From NCBI RefSeq assembly GCF_021869535.1, contig NW_026262668.1, forward strand, positions 20,713,732 through 20,777,731: a stretch of DNA of 64,000 nt, given 5' to 3'. Origin of the DNA: Mytilus californianus (lineage: Eukaryota > Mollusca > Bivalvia > Mytilida > Mytilidae). Made by a program: the position numbers and the translations under genes. The notes beneath the pieces were generated by a model. The model searched no databases. It saw nothing but the letters and a program-made list of their open reading frames with translations, and had not been told where the DNA came from. Of the stretch, positions 32,885 through 44,340 are shown in pieces (the first letter of the stretch is position 1; each line of letters opens with the position of its first letter).

Positions 32885-35800
32885 CCATTTTCGGAAAATG
32901 ACATCTGTAACAAACATAAACTTTTAGCCACCTCTTTACAAGCAGAACCAAATACAATGAAAGTTCAAACTATGTACTGGCTTCAAAGCTGCACAAAACT
33001 CCTTACAAATATAGATTTATTTCGTTTTCAAGCAATTGTTCCACTACTAAACTATCTATTCTACTAACTAGTACACTTGGTACAATCAAAAACCTGGTAA
33101 TAAATTGTTCAAATAAGGCCTTTAAAAATAGTGGAATTAATTACTTTTGGAGTGTCAAAAATTCGTTTGAAATACTTGATAAATTGCATGCTTATATTGG
33201 TGATTTCGAATCTGTTCAAAGTTTTGATTTTTCTACCCTATATACAACTTTACATCATAATCTTATTAAGAAAAAATTCACACACCTCATTAAATGGGCA
33301 TTTAAAAAGTCAGAATGCGAATATATATGTTCAAACTCTTTTAGGTCATTTTCAGTAACAACAAACAAAAGAACTATGTCAATTGGACCTGCTTTGATAC
33401 TTTAACTGCCCTTGAATTTTTACTAGATAACATTTTTATTCGCTATGGAGATTCCGTATATCGTCAAGTTATTGGAATTCCCATTGGGACTAACTGTGCA
33501 CCACTTATTGTGGACCTTTTTCTGTATTGCTATGAGTTACAATTTATTACTAAAATCAGCAAAGACCCATCGAAACAACATCTGATTAAAAAATATAATA
33601 ACACTTTTAGATATTTAGATGATATATTGGCTCTCAAAAACGACGACTTCAGTATGTACACTAAAAAGATTTATCCTGCCGAACTGACCTTAAATAAAGC
33701 TTATACTAACAATGAACATTGCCCTTTCCTGGATCTTGATATATATATATATCTTTAACGGGAAGCTTAATACCAAAATTTATGACAAAAGAGATGATTT
33801 TTCATCTCCTATTTTAATTATCCATTTCAAAATGGTGATGTTCCCTTGTCACCATCTTATGGTGTTTATATATCTCAACTTGTTCGACTCGCTCGTGTAT
33901 GTAACAACGTATTTGATTTTAACGAAAGAAATCTCTGTATTACTGAAAAATTATTTCACCAGGGTTTTCGATATCACAAACTAGTCAAAACATTTACTAA
34001 ATTTTATCATCGGTACAAGGACATCATTCGTATATATAAATTAACATGCAGACATCTTATACGTTCAGGTATTTCACATCCAATCTTTTATGGCAATATT
34101 CTTTACAAAGCACAAAAATGTCGGCATTCACATCAAAAGCTAACCAAACCTTTAAACATACTTATTCGGAAGGGATATAGTTACGATACTGTTGTCAAGT
34201 CATTAAGGATTGCATATTTTGGTATTAATATTGATTCACTCATAGGGTCTTTGCATCGGAAATAAACACATTTATTCTAAAGCCAGTTGTTGGCATGATA
34301 CGGGTTATGTTCTTCTTATATATTTTATGATGGTATTATACTAAACCCCTAACGGGAGGGATTGTACTTGATATTCATATGATGAAGACTTAATCTTTTA
34401 ATCAGTTTAATTGAGGTCTGGAGCTGGCATGTCAATAACTGCTAGTAGTCCTTTGTTAATTTATGTATCATCGTCATTTTGCTTAGTTTCTTTTGTTACC
34501 TATTCTGACATCGGACTCGGACTTCTTTTAAACTGGGTTTTACTGTTCGTATCGCTGTGTGTTTCTTTATTCTACATTGGCTAGAGGTATAGGGGAGGGT
34601 AGAGATCTCACAAAACATGTTTAACCCCACCGCATGTTTGCGCCTGTCCCAAGTCAGGAGCCTCTGGCCTTTGTTTATCTTTAAATTTTACGGTAATATT
34701 GTACTTAAAGCGCGAAAATCACTATGTGATCCGTGTAAACTCATGGGACCTTTAAACAAACTTATTAGTAAAGGTTATCTTACCAATGTTGTAATTAGAT
34801 CTTTGAATATAGTTTACATTGGCACTAATATCGATTTTGTCATCAGCAAATTAAAACATAACTAAATTTGTATTCTTTTCAAACGGGATATATAAAAACA
34901 CACCCACGTTCATTTTAATCTATAAAGAGGTTAACTCCTAACTATCCTACTGCCTGTCGATACATTTATTTTTGGCATTGCACAAGTAATTTCTTCTTTG
35001 ACTGTCCATGACGTTAAAATACTACATCCCTGGGATGTGTTTTAGTTTATTTTAGTCTCTGATGCATGATTTTTTATTATTAATTGTTTTTGGCTTTTAA
35101 CTAGCTGTCAGTAAATGCGAGTACTCTCAAATCGTACTTTCTTGTTTATTTGACCTGTTGATACTAATTGTAATGCTTTTTTGTTATTTAATGTTTACTT
35201 ATTCAGGGTTATATCTGGTCTATATACCAGCTTTGATAAGTGTTTGGTATTACTATAATTTTCCACTTCTTCGTACTATGAACATCAAATTATTTTGTAA
35301 AAATATTTCCTTTCTCCATTTGAACTGTACACGTATACCTAACAACAAAATTATTTTCATTTACCTGTGTTTAAAGTAATTGCAAATGGCTGATATTTTT
35401 GTTCAAGCATATTGTTTTTCTTAAATTGTTTAACATTTCACAGCGGTATAATATGTTACTTTAATTATTCTTCCCCTAGTTTATTTATTTTGTATTTACA
35501 TTATATCATAGATCAAATTTATTTGTTCAGTGTATGTTCACTGGTGTTAATATGTCTTTTGATTGAGTTAAGCCATTTCAAATGATATTTTATAGTGTGT
35601 CTTTCTATGTTGTGATGTTACACTATTGTTTCAGATAAGGGTGAAGGTTTGGTACCATTAAAACGTTTAAACCCGCTGCAATTGTTTGCACCTGTCCTAT
35701 GTCAGGAATCTGATGTTCAGTAATTGTCGTTTGTTGATGTGGTTCATAGGTGTTTCTCGTTTCTTTTTTTTTTATATAGATTAGACCATTGGTTTTCCCG

Positions 35801-36200
35801 TTTGAATGGTTTTACACTTGTAATTGTTGGGGCCCTTTATAGCTTGCTGTTCGGTGTGAGCCAAGGCTCCGTGTTGAAGACCGTACTTTAACCTATATTG
35901 TTTCACTTTTATAAATTTTAACTCGGATTGAGAGTTGTCTCATTAGCACTCATACCACATCTTCTTATATCTATTGTATGTTTTTTAATTTTAGTTCATT
36001 TATATGTTTTGGAGTTTAGTATGACGTTCATTTTCACTGAACTAGTACACATTTTTTATTTAGAGGCCAGATGAGGACCACCTCCGGGTGCGGGATTTTC
36101 TCGCTGCGTTGAAGACCCATTGTTGGCCTTCGGCTGTTATCTGCTCTTTGGCCGGGTTGTTGTCTCTTTGACATATTCCCCATTTCCATTCTCAATTTTA
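32885..36200 (+). pseudogene. Broken RT retroelement (Penelope-like type) carrying a nested element
   Basis: The most complete RT remnant in the window. Read across several frameshifts, the plus strand gives KLHKTPYK..RFISFSSNCST, SFDFSTLYTTL, VIGIPIGTNCAPLI (RT motif before the active site), FRYLDDILALKNDD (catalytic YLDD), IYPAELTLNKAYT, KIYDKRDDF, then PSYGVYISQLVRLARVCNNV, FDFNERNLCITEKL, KTFTKFYHRYKD and FYGNILYKAQK. No endonuclease domain is visible. The element's non-coding tail runs to about 34682, is broken by another element, and resumes at about 35988 to a terminus near 36200. The same tail is continuous in the minus-strand relative at 22.33-23.54 kb, which shows the join. Inactive. 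Confidence 0.75.
34685..35985 (+). mobile_element. Second, nested retroelement fragment with family A terminus
   Basis: Starts inside an RT C-terminal block (FYGNIVLKARKSLCDPCK.., GPLNKLISKGYL) that parallels the host element's FYGNILYKAQK block but differs in sequence. After a stop near 34862 comes a roughly 1.1-kb tail ending with the family A terminus ('TCATACCACATCTTC'). This ties family A fragments elsewhere in the window to an RT-bearing element. Confidence 0.65.
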
Positions 36201-36289
36201 TGCACTATTTGCCAATGGACGTTACACATTTAAACAACAACCAATCTGATTATTATATAGAATAAGTAGATGCTGTACAAATGCCAATG

Positions 36290-36700
36290 AACAATCTAAC
36301 AGAGTCCAAATGAAACCAATTTAGACAACTATAGGTCACCGTACAGCCTTCAGTATTGAACAAAAACCATACTATAAAAGATCGGACATGACAAAATGTG
36401 GAACAATTAAAAAAAAACGGCCTGATTTATGACAAAACAAGAAACGAAAAACAAAAATGACTGACAGCAACCAACGGCAATACTGAATTGCAGGATCATG
36501 ACTAGGGATAGGGACATATAGAATATGGCGGGGTTAAACATATTTGAGAGCGCTTGAAACCCTCTCTCAAACCTGGGACAATGATGTACCAACAAAACAT
36601 TACAAAAAATATCAGTTGAAAAAGACTTGACTTATCATATCGACACACAACACAAAACAACTATCTAAAAGACTAAAGACTAAATGCACAAAGTACCGAT
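36290..36700 (-). mobile_element. Truncated retroelement 3' end, family A
   Basis: Reverse orientation, with 'ACAACTATAGGTCACCGTAC' and 'ATGGCGGGGTTAAACATATT'. Not open in any useful frame. Confidence 0.65.
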
Positions 36701-36929
36701 ATACGAGTACTTGATTTTTTTGTAGTAAGTAAAAGCACAGGGGTGAATATGTAACTTTCTCTCTTGCCATCCCAACTGGGAACGAGGGTTTTTTTTTCAT
36801 TTTTTTTCAAAGCTTATTCTCTGATCGTACAAAGATTTGTTCAGAAATATATACACGAAACCTCAACAAGTATGGTATGTTCCACCCGTGGCATCAGTAA
36901 CTCGTGTCATGAGTATACTTCGAGGTGCT

Positions 36930-36981
36930 AACGTGGCTCATTTGTAATGCATATGACATGCCTTAAACAATGAGCCACGTT
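36930..36981. repeat. Hairpin with 13-bp perfect arms
   Basis: AACGTGGCTCATT at 36930-36942 is mirrored at 36969-36981 around a 26-nt loop. Isolated in otherwise ordinary AT-rich sequence. Confidence 0.65.
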
Positions 36982-39900
36982 GGCATCATGATAATATTGT
37001 ATCTCAAGCTTGATCAAATTAATACCCCTCCACTGCTAACCAGAATTTCATAAACATGAGTCATACACAATGTCCTAGATTATAAAGTAGACTTTTTTAT
37101 TTTGCAAAGTTATATAACGTTCTTCTTATCTTATTTCTTTTGTGTTACTAAAAAAAGTGATAAAGAGTCATTTCAAGAAAATTTATAACATATTGCATAG
37201 AGTTGTTTTCTCTATGCGTGTTAATTTTAGACGTTGTTGACATGAAAATATAACAAAAGTTAGTTCTATGAAATTCCCTGAATGAAAATTCTCTTGTTTA
37301 ACATGTCTCGCCTTTCAGACATCCTAGCATTATCGTTTAACGATTGTATAATTTAATATGTACAGATCAGTTATAAAAACCTTTTAAACATGCACCATAA
37401 ATAATATTTTTCCACGCAAAAAATTGAAAATCAGGAATAACACATGAAATATTCATAACCACAGAATAAATAGCAATGATATTTGAGCAATAAGACATGT
37501 TTAATAACGACTACAAGTGCAAAAATCACATATATAGACATTGTAATATGAAATCTAAACCAAGTTTTTTTAACAATTAACTTATTTGAGTACTTGCGTG
37601 CTTGTCTATTACTGTAATTAAAAAAAAGGAATTACCACTGTATAACTTACAAGTGAATATCATATTGATATTTATGATATCATACCTACACTTGTCATAG
37701 TGTAAACACAGACACATCAAATGTGGAAAAATAAACACATGTATAAGAAATAGCAGGTTACGAACGCCTATAAAGTGGAAAATTATTAGACAAAAGACAC
37801 GAACATGGCACATAAAAACAATTACGGACATTCAAGTTTAATTCTTTAAGACAGATTTGTATATTGGAACAGGGGACATTTAATCGACCAAAAATTAGTG
37901 CAATAGAATCTCATATCAAAGAGAGGAGAACTACCTTTGGAATAGATGACTTTAGCTGAATTTGACAAAATCCTTCGGAATTTTGTGTTCTCAATGCTCT
38001 TTAACTTCCTACTTTTTTGGTCTTTTTAACGTTTTTGGTTCGAACAAAGTGCACCTCGTTATTTTAGTAGTATAGATATATCATAGATATAATCAGTGTT
38101 AAATTTTGAGCAAGCGTCTATCCAAAAAGCAGTCTCTTTTAAATGGATGAAGTTTGCAGCATTTTAATTATATATTCAATCGCCGAAAAGAAGGGTTCCC
38201 CTATCGTATATGAGTTACTTGAAATTTTGTAGCTAAAATGCATGTTAAATAAATTTTGCACCTATTTTAGGACAAATCTTCTATTTCAATTATCTTATTT
38301 AATTTGTTATTAATTTGCACATGTCCCGTCAAAGATGTTTGGTTCACAGAATGAATATTATCGTTTTGAATGTAAAATTATGTATTAGTCATATAAAATT
38401 ACATTTTGAGAGCATTTGCTGTCAAAATAGGAACAATGAAAAGATCACAAACTTTAAATAGGTTCCAAATAAGATGGTTTGCATGGTATCATACATTGTT
38501 CAATATATGTCAGATGGAGGCGGAATGTAACAATAGATGTGGTTTTTTTTTATTTGAAAGAAATGTTTTAAAGAAAAGGTATACAGCAAAAGATAGCTAA
38601 AACATTCTTAATCTTGTAGCAAAAAGTGAACAAGATTTAAGGAAGATATACGACACTAGAAAATTTAAAATTACTTTCACATACTTTAGGCAATTTGTAT
38701 GTATATGAATATTTTTTTATACAATATTACAGGGCATTTATGGTGAAATTATTCTTTTGGCCACAGTCGGATAACAATTAAATAAAAAAAAACTATATGG
38801 GTTATTCCATTCTGACCGTGATAATCAAATCTCATTTCCTTATTTTCATGCTAAATTTGACCAGAAAATAACATTCTAAAGACAAATGACATTTAAAAGT
38901 CTGTGTCAGATTTTCCTTTATGGCCTTCTGCCTTTGAACTCGACCAATACTTTGAGTTTGTATTAAAAATTACCTAAATGTTTTGTTGACTTATTCATTT
39001 CATTTGTCATTATGAAAGAACAGCTTTGAATACATTAATTTATTTCTTAAATTTCAAAATATTCATTTTGTAGTTAGTTTCTATCTGGTCATTATGTTGC
39101 ATTTGTTTGATATCTTTCAAAAAAACGTGTTGTCTTCCATTGTTACTGGAGTTTACAACAAACATTTATCTTTCAGTTCTAACCAATGAAAGGTTCCCTT
39201 TTTGAGGTATACAACATACATGTATAATATGCATTTGGTATTTTTTTTCCGAAAGTATGACAAAAAGTCAGTGAACGAAAAACCACGAACAAAAAGTCAT
39301 GGACAAAAAATAAATTACAAGATGAAAAGACTTTATTTTTATCATTTTGTCTTTATGATTTTTTTCTCGGTTTTTTAAAATAAATAGAAAGACAATATAT
39401 TATTTAATCAATTTTATCGCATGTGTTAGTAATAAAACGGATTTACGAGAGCAACTCTTATACATTGTCAAACATTACACATGTACGTTTTTTACTTAAT
39501 TAAAAAACGGGTTTCCACGCCCATAACATAATACCCACTAATAAAAAGCGTCATGAACGGTAGTATGATATTCAAGTGTTTATTCTTGGAAAGAAAGTGA
39601 TAGGGTAGATCGATTATTCAAAATAAAAAAAAGATGCATGAAGACAGTCACAGTGACTGTTAATGGTGACACGTGCATTATCATTGTTCGTAATACGGCA
39701 ACATATTAGTTTTAATGTTGAATTATAGATTTCATCTGTAAATTTAGGAAAATTTTAAAAATGTCGAATTGATTGAACTCTAAATATACATGCATGTAAT
39801 ACCAATAAGAATGACTAGTAAACCTGTTGCTGGTATGACAGCAATCAGATACGCTGTGGACCAAATGTTTGAAATGCCAAATACAAAACAAAATTGCCGA

Positions 39901-40430
39901 ATAAAACTTAAAAAAAAAACACCATAAGGAACGAAAATATAAATAACAAAAAATGCACCAGAACGGAACAGTTTTTAGAGTGTGGAACTACATAGTTAGA
40001 CAATATACAATTAAAATGTATCGTTCATTTATTATAGTCCAATTTTCAGTCACATGCGGTTCAAATGGTCCGCCTTCATCTCGGTCGACCCGCTTTGTAG
40101 AACATACCTGTTTTGTTAATTGTTAATATGTTCTCGTCCTGAATATGAATGGTCTATTTTCATTAGTTATTTATAAGCAAATATGAGCTAAATTAGTTTA
40201 GTTTTGTTGCCAACCAACTTACGTGTACGTTAATCTATAGAGTTTTCTTTTACAAAACATGTCACCCGCGAGATATTCATACGTTTGTGTCAAGCAAGAG
40301 CCATCTTAATCAGCTCAGATCAGGTCAGACGAAATATAATTAATAATGTAATAACTTGCAAGTGGTATACGAAATGTCTTGTGCCCATGTAAATAATTTT
40401 ATCGCTATTTTACGAAATTTTTCTTTGATC
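36982..40430. other. Long stretch without a recognisable gene
   Basis: AT-rich and mostly unique within the window. It holds a family D end at 37965-38060. ORFs of 60-84 codons are scattered but none shows a domain, signal peptide or repeat. Confidence 0.45.
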
Positions 40431-40556
40431 TTACTGACTGATAATTTCCTTTCTCAGCACAGTAGAGTGATATAAAAAATTATCGCTAGAAAGTAAGGGC
40501 GCACGTGCCGTTGTCAATGAAATTAACAACGTCGTCATAGGTAAAATAGCGATAAA

Positions 40557-40660
40557 CAGATTATCATTGGTCATCTCAACTCGATTGCTTTTCTCACTTT
40601 CGCCGTACCGGCTCAAGCGAGAAAATCATTCTCTTTGAGATGACCAACGATAATCTATAA
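40557..40660. repeat. Inverted repeat around 40.6 kb
   Basis: AGATTATCATTGGTCATCTC and its mirror GATGACCAACGATAATCT flank a GC-richer centre of about 60 nt containing TTCGCCGTACCGGC. Arms differ by one or two bases. Confidence 0.6.
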
Positions 40661-40759
40661 ATATTGGACGAGACCCAAATAAAATCTAAGTAATATTTTG
40701 ATGGCATACGTATACCTTATTTCCAAATACGAATTATTACACAAATAGTTTTTGTCATG

Positions 40760-40895
40760 CAGGCGTAGATTCAGACGTGGGCGCATTCGGCGCATGCCAA
40801 ATAATAACAAAGAAAAAAAAACGTAGTTTACAAAACTTTACAATTACAACCTCTCACTCGCATGCCCCTTAGCTCAAATCCGGAATCAGCGCCTG
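40760..40895. mobile_element. MITE-like element with 5-bp target-site duplication
   Basis: Starts CAGGCGTAGATTCAG and ends CGGAATCAGCGCCTG, diverged inverted termini. It is bordered on both sides by TCATG, a perfect 5-bp target-site duplication. The interior includes GCATTCGGCGCATGCC and an A-run. Same group as 3972, 6489 and 32057. Confidence 0.7.
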
Positions 40896-40971
40896 TCATG
40901 GGTAACATAATAGTTTCCATTAGTGGAGGATTATTATTCTAAGTCTATTCTTTTTCATTGTAACTTTATTA

Positions 40972-41225
40972 TGAAGATTTTTATATTCATCTTGACGAGT
41001 GCGTCAATACAACAATTTGTTTTTCTGTCAGATGAAAACATCACGAAGCCTGCTTACATAAGAAAAAAGAAAGGAAAAATACCATGTACAAAATTCATTG
41101 TTTCCAAGACAATACGCACGGTATACAGTTTTCATCACTCACCTATGCAATCTATTATATACAACAGATTTGGTATTTTTCTGAGTCATCCATATGCCGT
41201 ATTAGTCTTTTTGTTTCATTTTTAG
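40972..41225 (+). other. Weak candidate for a secreted small protein
   Basis: From ATG at 40972 the frame reads MKIFIFILTSASIQQFVFLS, which looks like a signal peptide, followed by a basic stretch with YIRKKKGKIP. The ORF runs to 41225 but later residues look random. I see no clear splice sites, so this is noted only as a possibility. Confidence 0.15.
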
Positions 41226-41624
41226 TTTAGTTGTCCAATTATACTAATGTGTGATCTTTGCGTTTTCGCGGTATTAATCAATACAAGATTTATGTATTAA
41301 TACTATTATGTTATACTAGTAATGTCATTTTTTTTCGGACTTCTTTAACAAAGAAGGTAAGATACATAGCAGTACATTTAAAATTTACTTATCACAATTT
41401 ATCTATTGCGACAAATACTAATGACAACTATTTAATTATAATAGTAATGATGACGAAAAAATACAAAGTAAAAAAAAAAATTGGTAAAATACCTTTTAGC
41501 TTCTATTAGTATGATTAACTTAAAGTAGAGATTCTGTACATTGCAATACATTTCAAAATTATCAATGAACGAAAAACAAATATGAAATAAAAGATAATTT
41601 CGTTTGATCCTGTATATCATATTT

Positions 41625-41835
41625 GTATTTCGTTCATTGTTTTGTACATAAATCAGGCCGTTAGTTTTCTTGTTTGGATTGTTTTACATTTGTCATTTCG
41701 GTGTCTTTTATAGCTGACTATGCGGTATGAGTTTTGCTATTGTTGAAGGCCGTGTGGTGACATATAGTTGTTAACTTCCATGTCATTTGCTCTCTAGTGG
41801 AGAGTTGTCTCATTGGCAATCATACAACATCTTTC
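41625..41835 (+). mobile_element. Truncated retroelement 3' end, family A
   Basis: Sense-orientation copy with 'ATTGTTGAAGGCCGTGTGGT', 'GAGAGTTGTCTCATTGGCAA' and terminus 'TCATACAACATCTTTC'. Confidence 0.7.
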
Positions 41836-43824
41836 TATTTTTATACATATAACATGCATGGGGAATGTGAGATAACGCAACTTTTTTCATTGGTGTTAAT
41901 ACAAAAATGATAACAATGATGAAAAATTCGACAAATGGAAAATGCAAAGCCAGACATCTTTAGCTTTCAAGAGTACCTGATATCACAATGGATTTGACAG
42001 GAGCTCGGTTTGCATTTAAATTTCAGTTCTGTGTTGTTTGTTAAAGAAAACTTGACAGACTCCGAAGATAATTAAAGGAACTTGTGCTTTTATTGCTGTT
42101 CTTCTCATAGTCGTTTGGATCTTGTGAAACTTTGTAAGCAAAGATGTGAAAATTTAATGTGTAACCAGTTAAACTGAAGTAAAATAAAGTCAAGTAAATT
42201 AAATAATGAATAACTTGAAAAAATACTTTGAACAATAGTCTTTGATTACATAAATTTGTCGAATTTCTTTTTTACCCAGTTATCAAAAATCGTTTTAGAA
42301 ACAATTACTGGTTTTCAAATTTAAATGTTGAAGCTGCTTAACAAGATTTAATTTGGAAAGCCTATCTTAGTCAAGATAAATTTAACCACGCATACACCCA
42401 TTTACAAATGAACAAATCTGAAACCTTCAATGATGAAATACACACCCCTTTTTGTTATAAATTTCAAAGCTTGTTGAATAAGATTTATTGCAAGGAAATC
42501 TTTCTCTTTATATTCTTCATGAAAATCATTGGAAATTTGCCTGGAAAGAAGGTGCCTTTTCCTCGCGATTACCATTACTGGGCTAGCTTGCTTTATAGCA
42601 CAAAAATGTCCACTTAGATTGTTTGATTTGTTTTTGCATTGCTTAACGTACAGTGGCATACATTTCATGATACTCTAGACCAAATTAGATAAACAATACA
42701 TCCAAAATATAGGTTCTGCAAAGTTGGTCGACTGGGATGAAGGGCGAAAATTTGGGATGTCACAGGAAAAAGAGGACATGTTGGTAAAGGGCAGACATTT
42801 GGCAACAGACCGCCTACGGACCCACAAAGAAGTCTTTGTAGAGATCGTTGCACTCTGTCTACACGATGCATCAGAATTACATACATGTATAATTATACCA
42901 TATCACAAAAATTTCAAAATCATCTTTATATTTCTATATATATCTTCTATATAAGGAATAAGTCTTTTCAAAAGTATGTATATGCACCACACGATTACCC
43001 GATATCAGAAAAAAACTTTTCATTGAAAATTTTTATCATAAAGTTACAAAAATGAGTCGATCAATGAAATAAAAAAAAAATGAATTTACAAATTGTATTT
43101 AAACAAAATATTGAATTATCCCCCTTTGTGCGAGTTTTACTTATGGTAATTTTTTTCTCCGTGAACCTGACCGAAGTTTAGATATGACATTTTAATTATA
43201 GTAGCTTCATAACAATGATATTATTGATTATCTAATTATCTCAAGTTTAATTATCAATTTAGTGGTTATCCTATTCTACAAAGTATCAATTTACTATAAT
43301 TTAAGTTTAATCAATATTTACAAGTTAACTGTTGATAAATTCATGTTTAAAATGCATGTTAATTTATAGCCAAAATATGCTATGCTGTGTTATTAAAAAG
43401 AAAAAAAGTATTTTATATGATTTTAAATAGTAGTGTGTTTTGAAGAATTATTTTTATAGTCTATCATAACTTTTTTTAGAGTGGCTCTTATCGTTTAAAA
43501 TGATACTGTGATTTTATCGATATGTGTATAAATATATATGTCAATATTGGGGCGATACTTTAATCAAGTACCCCGGTATTTGTCTTGTCTTATCTTGTTT
43601 TGAAATAATGCAATTTTACTATACCTCGCGCGCGTGGTATCTTATGTTTATTTACAAACAACTATTTACAAGTAACAATTTATTTCCTTTTTACCCCAGT
43701 CTGTTTTTTGTACATTTTGATTAAGACTACATATAGTATAGGTCTTATTTAGATGTGGAAATGTTTGTTAAGAACAGATATTGGGATTTGATCTCGGAAA
43801 CGGTCAATAGTTTGGGTAGTGATT
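41836..43824. other. No supported gene; one coding-like stretch at 42.7 kb
   Basis: At 42724-42954 the plus strand is open and reads DWDEGRKFGMSQEKEDMLVK and KEVFVEIVALCLHDASELHT, with ordinary charged composition, while the minus strand is open too. It may be a relic of a gene or transposon. I do not recognise it. The rest is AT-rich. Confidence 0.3.
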
Positions 43825-43890
43825 TATATAAATAAGATGTTTCAGTTTCTTATTCCAAAGTGTACTACCAATGTGACAACATGTCACCAG
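43825..43890 (+). promoter_or_regulatory. Putative TATA box and non-coding first exon of the amidated-peptide gene
   Basis: TATATAAA at 43825-43832 is followed, at the right distance for initiation near 43857, by a short segment ending ATGTCACCAG|GTAAAA at 43890/43891, a usable splice donor. Splicing to the acceptor at 44303 would place the initiator ATG directly after the junction. The leader contains an upstream ATG out of frame with the main ORF. Inference from sequence only. Confidence 0.35.
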
Positions 43891-44110
43891 GTAAAACAAA
43901 AGCCCAGTGAGTACATGTATATACATTTACAGAATAATTTTTAATTATGCCGATATTTTAGTCCTGTAAGAATATACGCAAGGCAACATTTTCACATAAG
44001 AATTCTAAATTTGTAAATCTTAAAACTGAAGACAAACGATATTTGTCATATCAAAATACTATTTTTTCCAATTGTGCTGCAGCGTGTTAATTCTTTCCTG
44101 AATGAATTGA

Positions 44111-44340
44111 CATCTTGTGTTCACAATTCCGTTTTAATCTTTTTCAGATGGATGCTATTACATGTAAATTGTCTTTCGAGTGAATATACATCTTGTGTAC
44201 AAAATTCTGTTTTAATCTTTTCCAGATGGATGCTGTTACATGTAAATTGTCTTTTGAGTGAATATACATCTTGAGTACACAATTCTGTTTTAATCTTTTC
44301 CAGATGGATGCTGTTACATGTAAATTGTTTGCGTCTTTGT
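44111..44340 (+). repeat. Tandem triplication of a splice acceptor plus start codon (78-bp units)
   Basis: Units begin CATCTTGTGT or CATCTTGAGT at 44111, 44189 and 44267. Each holds a pyrimidine tract, an AG (44147, 44225, 44303) and then ATGGATGCT(G/A)TTACATGTAA. In units 1 and 2 the frame stops after 11 codons (..KLSFE, stop). Only unit 3 continues into the signal peptide. Confidence 0.9.

Noticed and set aside
42402..42886. Overlapping ORFs on both strands of 69-88 codons
   Set aside because: No recognised domain and equal openness on both strands; kept only as a note within the intergenic entry.
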